Assembly: GCA_963834445.1 (NCBI GenBank)
Contig: CAWIBU010000006.1
Span: 10,586-74,585, forward strand
DNA: 64,000 bases
Origin: PALSA-350 sp963834445
GTDB lineage: Bacteria > Acidobacteriota > Terriglobia > Terriglobales > Acidobacteriaceae
Direction: 5' to 3'
Under the pieces are notes generated by a model. The model saw only the letters and a list, made by a program, of their open reading frames with translations, had not been told where the DNA came from and searched no databases. The position numbers were made by a program, and so were the translations under genes. Of the stretch, positions 1 through 7,901 are shown piece by piece. Positions within the stretch are counted from its first letter, which is position 1. Each line of letters opens with the position of its first letter.

Positions 1-613
1 AGCGTTGCGTCTCGGCGAAGCGAAAGAAGCTTCGCAATGCCATGCATTGGCTGGATACGCCGCGAGGCTTCCACCCTTCAGCGCGTTTTGTGTTCAGGAA
101 CTCGCCGATATCACTCACGGAGACTGTTTGAAGATCTCCGCCCCGTGTTGTGAGCCACCTCAAGAAGATGCTGGTCCGGTTGGAATAGCCGCGAATTGTT
201 GGTGCTGCTAGACCTCTGTGGAGGCGCAACTCCTGCGAGAACATCTGAAGCTGCCCGTCAAAATGAGAGCCTGACGATAGCGCCAATTTGCCATGGAATC
301 GAAACCAGCCGCGAGCAACAATCGCGAAAGACTTCGGCGATCCAAAGTCGTAGTGGCGAAAATCCCGATACGGACCTCGATACTCGGCCCAAAATTTCGC
401 GCCCGTTTCAATTTCTTTCTCATCGACAACGCGTAACTCATGGAGTCCGAGGACCCGAATGATGTGGATCATGTAGGTCGCTGCGCCCAAGAGCTTACTG
501 TGACTGAAGCCCTGTTCGATCAAATGCCTCAGATACTGCTCACGCTCTGCACGGAGCGGCGCTTGGCGATGTCTTTCAATCAGCCTTCGGGTTTGAAAGA
601 TCTGCTCGAACAT
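1..613 (-). CDS. Tyrosine recombinase, third member of a recombinase trio (partial, runs off left edge)
   Basis: Reading the minus strand from the ATG at 613 gives an open frame of 204 codons that leaves the window without a stop. The protein starts MFEQIFQTRRLIERHRQAPL and closely parallels the start of the recombinase at 1680-2924: an RHRxAPL motif, an EREKYL/EREQYL block, and a later SNRTSIFLRW stretch matching ANRLENFLRW in the other. It therefore holds the N-terminal and core-binding (SAM-like) domains; the catalytic domain would lie left of base 1. It begins 36 bases after the stop of the middle recombinase and is co-directional with it, as in recombinase-in-trio (RIT) elements. Family assignment rests on alignment by eye to the neighbour and is quite secure; activity cannot be judged. 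Confidence 0.85.
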   Translation of the reverse strand, partial: MFEQIFQTRRLIERHRQAPLRAEREQYLRHLIEQGFSHSKLLGAATYMIHIIRVLGLHELRVVDEKEIETGAKFWAEYRGPYRDFRHYDFGSPKSFAIVARGWFRFHGKLALSSGSHFDGQLQMFSQELRLHRGLAAPTIRGYSNRTSIFLRWLTTRGGDLQTVSVSDIGEFLNTKRAEGWKPRGVSSQCMALRSFFRFAETQR

Positions 614-648
614 TCAACCTCCCCGCGTGCCACCAGTGCTCGTGATCG

Positions 649-1683
649 TTAGGCAGGTGTACTTTTCCGGCTCAGAGCAACTCCGGTCAGATTGCGATTT
701 GGGACACTGTTGGACAATTGAGACAAGAATCTCATCAGCTCAGGATCGTCACGCCACCTCTTTTTTCCACGCTTCGGGCTGAGCTTGAGAAGCTGGGTTC
801 GGAAGCGATCGGGCGTAAGGGTCAGGTACTTTTCGGTCGTTCCAAGGCCCGTTAGCCCCATATAAACCGACAGCGCCGGCAGCATACGATTCAAGTCCGC
901 ACCGTGCTTGATCCACCCTGCGATCCGATGCACCGCAAATGTGTGCCGTAGATCATATATCCGAGGCTGATAGCTGGCTTCGTCATGCCGGCGAATTCCA
1001 GAAACGCGGCGTAGTCTTTCGAATGTACCTTCGACGTTGGAAATGTTGAGGACTTCTCCTCTTTTGTTCAAGAAGAAGTGCTGGTTGGTCGTGTCTTGTC
1101 GCCGCCTTAAAACAAGATATTCTCCCAGCACGTTCATCAGGTCTGGACCGATTGGGATGGTTCGTGAGCGGTTGTAGCGGTTGCGACGGATCGTGACCGA
1201 GCCCTTCTTGAGATCGACATCGTTGATTTCCAGCCGAAGAGCCTCCCCAATCAGGGAGCCAGTTGAATAAATGAAAATCAAAACTGTGCGAAGAGTGAGG
1301 GGGTCTATGCCGCACCGGACCGCCTTCTGACATCTGCGCACTGCTTTCAATAGATTCCGGATTTCAGAGTGGGTGTAAATGTAAGGGACGAATGGCCGCT
1401 GCCTCTCTCTTCGCTCCACTGGCATGGGTAGCGCATAGATTTCTCCACGTGCTAGCCAGAAATCAAAGAAGCCCCGGAGCAGCCGATACTTGGCCATCCA
1501 GGTGTCAGGAGAGGTCTTTGGGCTATCTAGAAACGTCAAGATCTCTCGAGCCGTGACGTTTTCTAGATCGATATTCCCAATGCGCTTGCCAAAGGCCATG
1601 AGATACCACTCCGAAGAGCGATAAGAGAGCCCCTCGGAGCGCTTTCGCTTGACATAGCCTTCTATCGCTTCGATGAGAGTCAA
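649..1683 (-). CDS. Tyrosine recombinase, middle member of the trio, catalytically degenerate
   Basis: 344-residue tyrosine recombinase/phage integrase family protein. Residues 1-90 form a core-binding domain and about 100-300 the catalytic domain. The fold signatures are present, but the active site is altered: the usual TGLRxxE block reads TGSLIGE, so the first catalytic Arg is Leu (about residue 144); the HxxR block reads YDLRH, keeping Arg246 but with Tyr for His; the LGH block reads MGL; the nucleophile-like Tyr in EKYL (about 286) remains. It overlaps the upstream recombinase by 4 bases (ATGA), so it is translationally coupled. In RIT-type elements three different recombinases are encoded this way. 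I infer it may be a structural or regulatory partner rather than an independent recombinase. Confidence 0.9.
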   Translation of the reverse strand: MTLIEAIEGYVKRKRSEGLSYRSSEWYLMAFGKRIGNIDLENVTAREILTFLDSPKTSPDTWMAKYRLLRGFFDFWLARGEIYALPMPVERRERQRPFVPYIYTHSEIRNLLKAVRRCQKAVRCGIDPLTLRTVLIFIYSTGSLIGEALRLEINDVDLKKGSVTIRRNRYNRSRTIPIGPDLMNVLGEYLVLRRRQDTTNQHFFLNKRGEVLNISNVEGTFERLRRVSGIRRHDEASYQPRIYDLRHTFAVHRIAGWIKHGADLNRMLPALSVYMGLTGLGTTEKYLTLTPDRFRTQLLKLSPKRGKKRWRDDPELMRFLSQLSNSVPNRNLTGVALSRKSTPA

Positions 1684-2924
1684 AGTATCCCCGCCAGACT
1701 AAAGGCGGCCACCTTGCGCAAAGAGCGTCGGTCATATTTCGCGTAAATCGCAACGGATTTAATCGTCCGATGTCCAAGAAAGTCCGCGATCTCCTTCAAA
1801 GAACTTCCTTTTTTCAAGAGTTGGGTTGCACATGCGTGGCGGAGCGAATGGGGGCCGCGACTCTCAGACTGGATTCCAAGCTTCTTCATCCGTTTGCCAA
1901 CGAGGCTCCACATTGATCTCGCCCCGACGGGGCGATAGGGGAGCTGCAGCGTGAGAAAGACATTCCGGCAAGCGCAATGCGGGCGCCCGTAGCGAAGATA
2001 GTCGAGGATGGCCTTTCCTACCTCGTACTGAATTGGGAACTGCTGGATGCCACCGCGTTTTGCCCTGTGGACGCAGAAAGTCTCGTTCCGCCAATCGAAG
2101 TCGTCGAGGCGGAGGCGCGCCACCTCGCTGGCCCGCAAGCCGTAAATCGAAAACAAAAGAAACAAGGCGCGTGCACGCAGTTCTACCGGCGTTCCGCCAT
2201 TCACGGAGCGTATGAGGCGGCGAACTTCCGCCCAACTCGGCCCCTTGGCAGACGCCGTATACATGGGGAGTCTCGGCTTGACGATGCCGCGCCATATGCC
2301 CGGCAGACACCAACCCCGATCTTCCGCGACGATGAAGAATGCGCGCAGTGCGATGCATTGACTCCTGATCGTAATCGGACGCCGCCCAGCCTCACGGTAG
2401 CTGGCAAGATAATCGTCCACATCATTGATGGATATGAACGAAAGGTCGTTGTGACGTTCCGACGCCCACCGCAAGAAATTCTCTAGCCGGTTAGCGTAGC
2501 TTCCTATAGTGATAGCGGCCAGACCGCGAGATTCCGATGCGTTCCTGAATTCGGCAAGTTGCGCATCAAAAAGCCCGGGCGGCGCGGTCGGCAAGATCAG
2601 AGCGCCATGAAAGCGCAGCCACTGGCGAGCAATCACTGAAAAGATTCTGGGTGAAGTGTCTGGGCGTTTGCCTATTCGTTCAGGGCCCTTGTTGTCGGCC
2701 CAGCGTCTCCCGGCTTCTTCAATTTCCGTGAGCTGCACCTGCCGTAAACTCGTCAGCCCCATCATCTGAACAATGCGGACGAGATAACCCGCGATGGCCC
2801 GAACACGGTTCGCGTCCCAGCCTATTTGGAGCAAATGGGTCAAGTACTTCTCTCGCTCCTTTAAGAGCGGCGCAGAGCGGTGTCGCCTTTGAAAACTTGG
2901 GAAGACAGAAATACTTTCAATCAA
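1680..2924 (-). CDS. Tyrosine recombinase, first member of the trio, catalytically complete
   Basis: 414-residue site-specific tyrosine recombinase. Residues about 130-205 are the core-binding domain and about 225-405 the catalytic domain. All conserved residues are visible: Arg264 in YGLRASE, His359 and Arg362 in HSLRH, His385 in LGHRT and Tyr394 in IYAKYD. It is transcribed first in a minus-strand cluster of three recombinases and is followed with 4-base overlap by the second. Its closest relative here is the truncated recombinase at 1-613. Upstream of its start lie two copies of a GTCyGGAGAAT repeat that probably belong to the element end. The family call is firm; the RIT assignment rests on the trio organisation. 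Confidence 0.92.
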   Translation of the reverse strand: MIESISVFPSFQRRHRSAPLLKEREKYLTHLLQIGWDANRVRAIAGYLVRIVQMMGLTSLRQVQLTEIEEAGRRWADNKGPERIGKRPDTSPRIFSVIARQWLRFHGALILPTAPPGLFDAQLAEFRNASESRGLAAITIGSYANRLENFLRWASERHNDLSFISINDVDDYLASYREAGRRPITIRSQCIALRAFFIVAEDRGWCLPGIWRGIVKPRLPMYTASAKGPSWAEVRRLIRSVNGGTPVELRARALFLLFSIYGLRASEVARLRLDDFDWRNETFCVHRAKRGGIQQFPIQYEVGKAILDYLRYGRPHCACRNVFLTLQLPYRPVGARSMWSLVGKRMKKLGIQSESRGPHSLRHACATQLLKKGSSLKEIADFLGHRTIKSVAIYAKYDRRSLRKVAAFSLAGIL

Positions 2925-3102
2925 ATCTTACCTATTCATAGTCGTGGTTTTGACGCTCCCCAGAGCGACACTTAAACGCGATAGCTGTCCGAACCCTCCT
3001 TCGAATGATCGACACGAAATCCGTTGGGCCAGGCCATCGGGCTGTGAGCCATGGAGAGTAAGGTGGTTCACCGAATTCCAAGGTCGGAATTGGCCAGATA
3101 CC

Positions 3103-3141
3103 GTCTGGAGAATCGCATTTTCATAGTCCGGAGAATGCGCA
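3103..3141. repeat. Pair of direct repeats, probable end of the recombinase-trio element
   Basis: GTCTGGAGAATCGCA (3103-3117) and GTCCGGAGAATGCGCA (3126-3141) are near-identical copies set 23 bases apart. They lie about 180-220 bases upstream of the first recombinase gene, beyond which unrelated defence genes start. Repeats at element ends are expected to bind the recombinases. The matching copy at the other end would be left of the window, so the end cannot be fixed exactly. Confidence 0.5.
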
Positions 3142-3278
3142 TGAAAAGCCATAGGTCATTGAATATTATAGAGATGTAGGCTACGGGCTCAGCGGCTTAT
3201 ATTGTGCTGCGTGCCCATCGTGGCCCAGCCAATTCATGGCAGCCTCGCAATTGTGAAGCTTTATGGCATAATTGCAAG

Positions 3279-4469
3279 GTGTTCATCCCACGCCAGATCC
3301 AGCCGCAGGTTTCGCGCCTGCTCGAACAGTTTCCCGCCGTCGCCATACTTGGCCCCCGCCAGGTGGGCAAAACGACGCTCGCGACTACTTTGGCAGATGC
3401 TTTGGGGGAGCAGGCCCTTTACCTAGATCTGGAATCGCCTTCGGACCGAGCCAAGCTGACGGAACCGGAACTCTACCTAACACAGCACGAAAATCGGCTC
3501 GTGATCCTCGACGAGATCCATCGCCTCCCGCGTATTTTTGAAACACTCCGCAGCCTAATTGACCGGAGGCGGCGCAAGAGTAAGCCGGCCCGTCATTTCC
3601 TTTTGCTCGGCTCGGCATCGATGGATTTGTTGCAACAGTCGGCCGAATCCCTCGCTGGACGGATTGCATATCAGGAGCTTGCTCCCTTTTCGGTTAGCGA
3701 AGCTGCGGGAGCCGAGGGAACTTCGATGGATCGTCTTTGGAGTCGCGGCGGTTTTCCCGACAGTTTTTTAGCCGCGAGCGATGACCTCAGTTTCACTTGG
3801 CGCACAGCTTTTATCCAGACATACCTTGAACGCGATGTCCCCGCTCTTGGGCCACGCATTCCTGCCGAAACACTCCGCCGCTACTGGCAGATGCTCGCGC
3901 ACAATCAAGGGCAAATGCTCAATGCGGCGCAGCTTGCGAGTGGTCTTGGCGTCAGCGGCCACACAGTAGCCAGGTATCTCGACATCATGGTGGATTTGTT
4001 ACTCGTGCGCCGCCTCCAGCCATGGGCCGAGAACGCCAAAAAGCGACTTGTCCGCACACCGAAAGTCTATGTCCGCGACTCTGGCCTGCTGCATGCTCTG
4101 CTGGGAATACGAAATCTAGAGGAACTATTAGGGCACCCAGTAGTCGGCTCCAGTTGGGAAGGGTTGCTAATCGAGAACATTCTCGATGCATTGCCGCCGA
4201 CAGCGCGGCCCACTTTCTACCGGACTTCCGCCGGGGCGGAGATCGACCTCGTGATTGAATTCAGTTCAAAAGAACGATGGGCGATTGAGGTCAAGCGCTC
4301 TCTCGGAAGCCCTGCACCAAGCAAGGGGTTCTATGTCGCGTGTGAGGACATCCATGCTACCAGACGTGTGGTTCTCTATCCTGGCGTAGAACGGTTTAAG
4401 CTCGACGCGAAGACGGAAGTAATGCCTCTGTCGATGTTCTTGACGGAAGGCTTTAGCCACGGTCCATAA
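3279..4469 (+). CDS. AAA+ ATPase with C-terminal DUF4143 domain
   Basis: 396-residue protein of the DUF4143 ATPase family (COG1373). The N-terminal AAA domain shows Walker A GPRQVGKTT (about residue 25) and Walker B RLVILDEIH (about 73), with a GSASMDL sensor-1-like block. The C-terminal DUF4143 part contains EIDLV...AIEVK (about 320-337), the pattern of a PD-(D/E)xK fold. I chose the GTG at 3279 because the family normally starts shortly before the IQPQVSRLLEQ block; a GTG at 3204 in the same frame would add 25 residues. CATAAT at 3268-3273 sits where a -10 box would place transcription start on this GTG, so a leaderless message is possible. Such ATPases are common on islands, often as toxin-like or mobile cargo; the role is unknown. 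Confidence 0.8.
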   Translation: MFIPRQIQPQVSRLLEQFPAVAILGPRQVGKTTLATTLADALGEQALYLDLESPSDRAKLTEPELYLTQHENRLVILDEIHRLPRIFETLRSLIDRRRRKSKPARHFLLLGSASMDLLQQSAESLAGRIAYQELAPFSVSEAAGAEGTSMDRLWSRGGFPDSFLAASDDLSFTWRTAFIQTYLERDVPALGPRIPAETLRRYWQMLAHNQGQMLNAAQLASGLGVSGHTVARYLDIMVDLLLVRRLQPWAENAKKRLVRTPKVYVRDSGLLHALLGIRNLEELLGHPVVGSSWEGLLIENILDALPPTARPTFYRTSAGAEIDLVIEFSSKERWAIEVKRSLGSPAPSKGFYVACEDIHATRRVVLYPGVERFKLDAKTEVMPLSMFLTEGFSHGP

Positions 4470-4556
4470 AGAATAATTGCAACGAGTGCGCGCTAGCTTA
4501 ACCAATAGCAGAGCCTTGAACATCAATTCCGAATAACGTAGGAGAAAAGGAACAGG

Positions 4557-7500
4557 ATGTCACAATTTCCAGCAGATTCAGGCATTCGAGACAATCACTC
4601 TCGAGGAACTGTAGCATCCTTTCTGATAGAGAAGATTCAGGATGGATCGACCCTCTCGATCGTTTCAGCTTATTTCACTATTTATGCGTATGACGCATTG
4701 AAGGATAGTTTAGACCGTATTCAGCACCTCAATTTTCTCTTCGGTGAACCTTCTTTCGTAAATCGACTGGATCCGAGCAAGACAGAAAAGAAGGCATTCA
4801 TAATGGATGCAGTGGGTCTTGAACTCTCTAATAAACTTCAGCAAAAACGTGTCGCGAAAGAGTGCTCCGAGTGGATAGAGAATAAGGTCGAAATCAAGAC
4901 AATAAAGCAATCCAACTTGCTCCACGGGAAGATGTATCACATCGCTACGGGCGGCGTGTTAGACGCTATACTCGGGAGTTCAAATTTCACTGTGCGGGGG
5001 CTTGGTCTTGGCTCCGGGAATAACAATATTGAGCTTGACCTTATCGTGGATGGAAATCGAGATCGTCAGGAACTAAAGCACTGGTTCGACGAGCTCTGGA
5101 ATAACGAGGACCTTGTTAAGGACGTTAAGAAAGAGGTTCTTCAGTATCTGAAGCAGCTTTACGAAAACCACCCGCCAGAATTTATCTACTATAAGACCCT
5201 GTTCCACATCTTCGAACGGTTCTTGGAAGATAGCGGTAAAACAGACGCGGACTTAGGCCGGACAAGCCTCTTTGAAACCGACACATGGAAGGCACTCTTC
5301 GAGTTCCAAAAAGATGGGGTCAAGGGCGCCATTAACAAGATTATCCGCTATAACGGCTGTATCATCGCCGACAGTGTTGGTTTGGGAAAGACTTTTGAAG
5401 CTCTTGCCGTCATTAAGTATTTTGAACTAAAGAACGAACGCGTGATGGTCCTCTGCCCCAAGAAACTTCGAGACAACTGGACAGTTTACACAGCGAACAG
5501 CAGCCTCAACCCATTTCTGCAGGATCGATACCGTTACGACGTCCTTTCGCATACGGACCTCAGCCGAGAGAAGGGCTATTCGGGCGACATAAACCTCGAA
5601 ACCGTGAATTGGGGCAACTACGATCTTGTTGTTATCGACGAGTCACACAACTTCCGCAACAACACCCCCGGCAGGCGCGACGAGTCCGGCGAGATCATCA
5701 GGAAGAGCCGTTATCAAAGGCTGATGGACGACATTGTGAAGGCCGGCGTCCGCACCAAGGTGCTGCTCATCTCCGCGACGCCTGTGAACAATGACTTGAA
5801 GGATCTGCGTAACCAGATCTACTTCCTCACGGAAGGAAGCGACAACGACGGAGCGTTTGCGGAGAACCTAGGAATCGAAAGCGTCAAGGACACCTTGACA
5901 GCGGCCCAAAAAGTATTCTCTACGTGGGCGCGGAAACAGGGCTCTGACCGAAAGACCAGCGACCTCTTAGAAAGACTCAGCGCTGCATTCTTCAAGCTCC
6001 TCGATGAGCTAACGATTGCGCGTTCACGTAAGCACATTCAAAAGTACTACAAGGAGACAATCGCGCAGCTGGGTGGGTTTCCTGTGCGCGAAAAGCCACT
6101 ATCACTCTTTCCGGAGATTGACATTCAAGGACTGTTCCTTTCTTACGACAAACTCAATTCTGAGATCAATCAATACAAGCTCTCTCTCTTTAACCCGTCT
6201 AAATACGTTCAAGAGAAATTCAAGGATGTTTACACGGCTTCGATTCCGACTCACGATCCCTTTTCCCAGGCCGATCGCGAGACATTTCTCATTGGGATGA
6301 TGAAGGTCAACTTTCTAAAGCGTCTTGAAAGTTCTGTAAAGTCTTTTGAAATCACGATGGGGCGCACGATCGCCAAGATTGAAGCTCTGGAAAAGAAGAT
6401 AAACGACTATCTGCAGTCCTCCCAGAAGCCAGAGTCAGAAGATGTGGAACTCGATCTTGATCTTGGTGATTCCGAGGAAGATGAGGACATTGATGAAGCG
6501 ACACTGGTAGGGGGCAAGTTTAAGTACAGCTTAGGTCACCTTGAACTTGACAGCGGGAAGAACTGGCTCAAGGACCTGAAAAAGGATAAAGACCAGCTGA
6601 CTGGCTTGTTTCAGGCTGCTCAAAAGATCACGGTCGAAAGGGACGCTAAACTCGCCGTACTGAAGCAACTCATTACCGCCAAGGTTCTGCACCCCACCCA
6701 CGACAAGCTTGGTCACGAAAACAAGAAACTTCTCGTCTTCACAGCCTTTGCCGACACAGCCATCTACCTCTATGACAACTTAGTAAAGTGGGCCAAGACC
6801 GACTTGGGCATCAACGTTGCGCTCGTCTGTGGTGGCGGCGACCTTCGTACCACCTTCGGGCATACCGCCTTCAACGAGATTCTTACGAACTTCTCTCCGC
6901 GGTCCAAGCAACGGAACAAGGTTCCAACTATGCCGCAGAACGGAGAGATCGATCTCTTAATCGCGACGGACTGCATCTCTGAAGGTCAGAACCTTCAGGA
7001 TTGCGACTACCTGATCAATTACGACATTCACTGGAATCCAGTTCGCATCATTCAGCGATTTGGACGTATCGACAGAATCGGTAGCGTAAACAAATCCGTG
7101 CAACTGGTCAATTTTTGGCCGACCGAGGACCTCAACCGCTATATCAATCTCAAGAATCGAGTTGAAGCGCGCATGGCTCTCGTAGACATCGCTGCTACGT
7201 TTGAAGACAACATTCTTCAAAGCGAGGAGATCGAAGATCTCATCAATGAAGATCTTAAGTACCGAGATAAACAACTTCTCAAACTCAGGGACGAAGTGCT
7301 GGACCTAGACGACCTTGACGACACCGTTTCGCTCACGGAGTTTACGCTCGACGATTTCCGAATTGAGTTGATGAAGTATATCGAAGCCAACCGCGCTGCG
7401 CTCGAAGATGCGCCATTTGGCCTCTACAGCTGTGTCCCGCCGAGTCAAGAATATAAGGCAATCGCTCCTGGAGTGATCTTCTGCCTTCGTCAAAATAGGG

Positions 7501-7901
7501 CAACGCCAGAAGTTCGCATTGCGGCCACCGGACCGAGCGATGGGATCAATCCACTTCAGCCATACTTCATGGTCTACGTGTTGAATGACGGCAATGTCCG
7601 TTTCGGATTTGCTCAACCGAAACAGATTCTTGATGTTTACCGTATTCTCTGCTCCGGCAAGAGCGTACCGTACTCGGACCTCTGCAACCTATTTGATCAC
7701 GAGACTAACCACGGTTCGAAAATGGAGGTCTACGGCGCGCTCCTGCGTAAAGCCGTTGACTCGATTGCCGTAACTTTTCGGAAACGTGCGGCAACCGGTC
7801 TTATGTCGAGTCGGAGCTTCGTTCTACCCACCGCACAAGATCAGGTTAGCGATCAGACAGATTTCGAACTAATAACGTGGCTGGTGATCAAGAATGCCTA
7901 G
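4557..7901 (+). CDS. PLD-like nuclease domain fused to SNF2-family helicase
   Basis: 1114-residue protein. The first about 200 residues resemble a phospholipase D-type nuclease half-site: HGKMYH (about 122) followed by GSSN (about 141) and a later acidic stretch. A superfamily 2 SNF2/HepA-type helicase follows: Walker A SVGLGKT (about 273), DESH box (about 361), SATPVNN motif III, an acidic linker near residues 625-650, and motif VI QRFGRIDRIG (about 830). The start has a strong ribosome site (AGGAGAAAAGGA). The last 8 bases overlap the methylase gene, so the two are probably coupled. Such helicases act with methylases in restriction-like phage defence, for example DISARM and BREX. The exact system is not recognised, and drmA, drmB and drmC are absent. 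Confidence 0.88.
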   Translation: MSQFPADSGIRDNHSRGTVASFLIEKIQDGSTLSIVSAYFTIYAYDALKDSLDRIQHLNFLFGEPSFVNRLDPSKTEKKAFIMDAVGLELSNKLQQKRVAKECSEWIENKVEIKTIKQSNLLHGKMYHIATGGVLDAILGSSNFTVRGLGLGSGNNNIELDLIVDGNRDRQELKHWFDELWNNEDLVKDVKKEVLQYLKQLYENHPPEFIYYKTLFHIFERFLEDSGKTDADLGRTSLFETDTWKALFEFQKDGVKGAINKIIRYNGCIIADSVGLGKTFEALAVIKYFELKNERVMVLCPKKLRDNWTVYTANSSLNPFLQDRYRYDVLSHTDLSREKGYSGDINLETVNWGNYDLVVIDESHNFRNNTPGRRDESGEIIRKSRYQRLMDDIVKAGVRTKVLLISATPVNNDLKDLRNQIYFLTEGSDNDGAFAENLGIESVKDTLTAAQKVFSTWARKQGSDRKTSDLLERLSAAFFKLLDELTIARSRKHIQKYYKETIAQLGGFPVREKPLSLFPEIDIQGLFLSYDKLNSEINQYKLSLFNPSKYVQEKFKDVYTASIPTHDPFSQADRETFLIGMMKVNFLKRLESSVKSFEITMGRTIAKIEALEKKINDYLQSSQKPESEDVELDLDLGDSEEDEDIDEATLVGGKFKYSLGHLELDSGKNWLKDLKKDKDQLTGLFQAAQKITVERDAKLAVLKQLITAKVLHPTHDKLGHENKKLLVFTAFADTAIYLYDNLVKWAKTDLGINVALVCGGGDLRTTFGHTAFNEILTNFSPRSKQRNKVPTMPQNGEIDLLIATDCISEGQNLQDCDYLINYDIHWNPVRIIQRFGRIDRIGSVNKSVQLVNFWPTEDLNRYINLKNRVEARMALVDIAATFEDNILQSEEIEDLINEDLKYRDKQLLKLRDEVLDLDDLDDTVSLTEFTLDDFRIELMKYIEANRAALEDAPFGLYSCVPPSQEYKAIAPGVIFCLRQNRATPEVRIAATGPSDGINPLQPYFMVYVLNDGNVRFGFAQPKQILDVYRILCSGKSVPYSDLCNLFDHETNHGSKMEVYGALLRKAVDSIAVTFRKRAATGLMSSRSFVLPTAQDQVSDQTDFELITWLVIKNA

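Noticed and set aside
5..652. Three short frames in the first 650 bases
   Set aside because: They are shadows of the truncated third recombinase read on the minus strand from 613.
1977..2486. 169-codon plus-strand frame
   Set aside because: Antisense to the first recombinase of the trio, which has a complete catalytic site.
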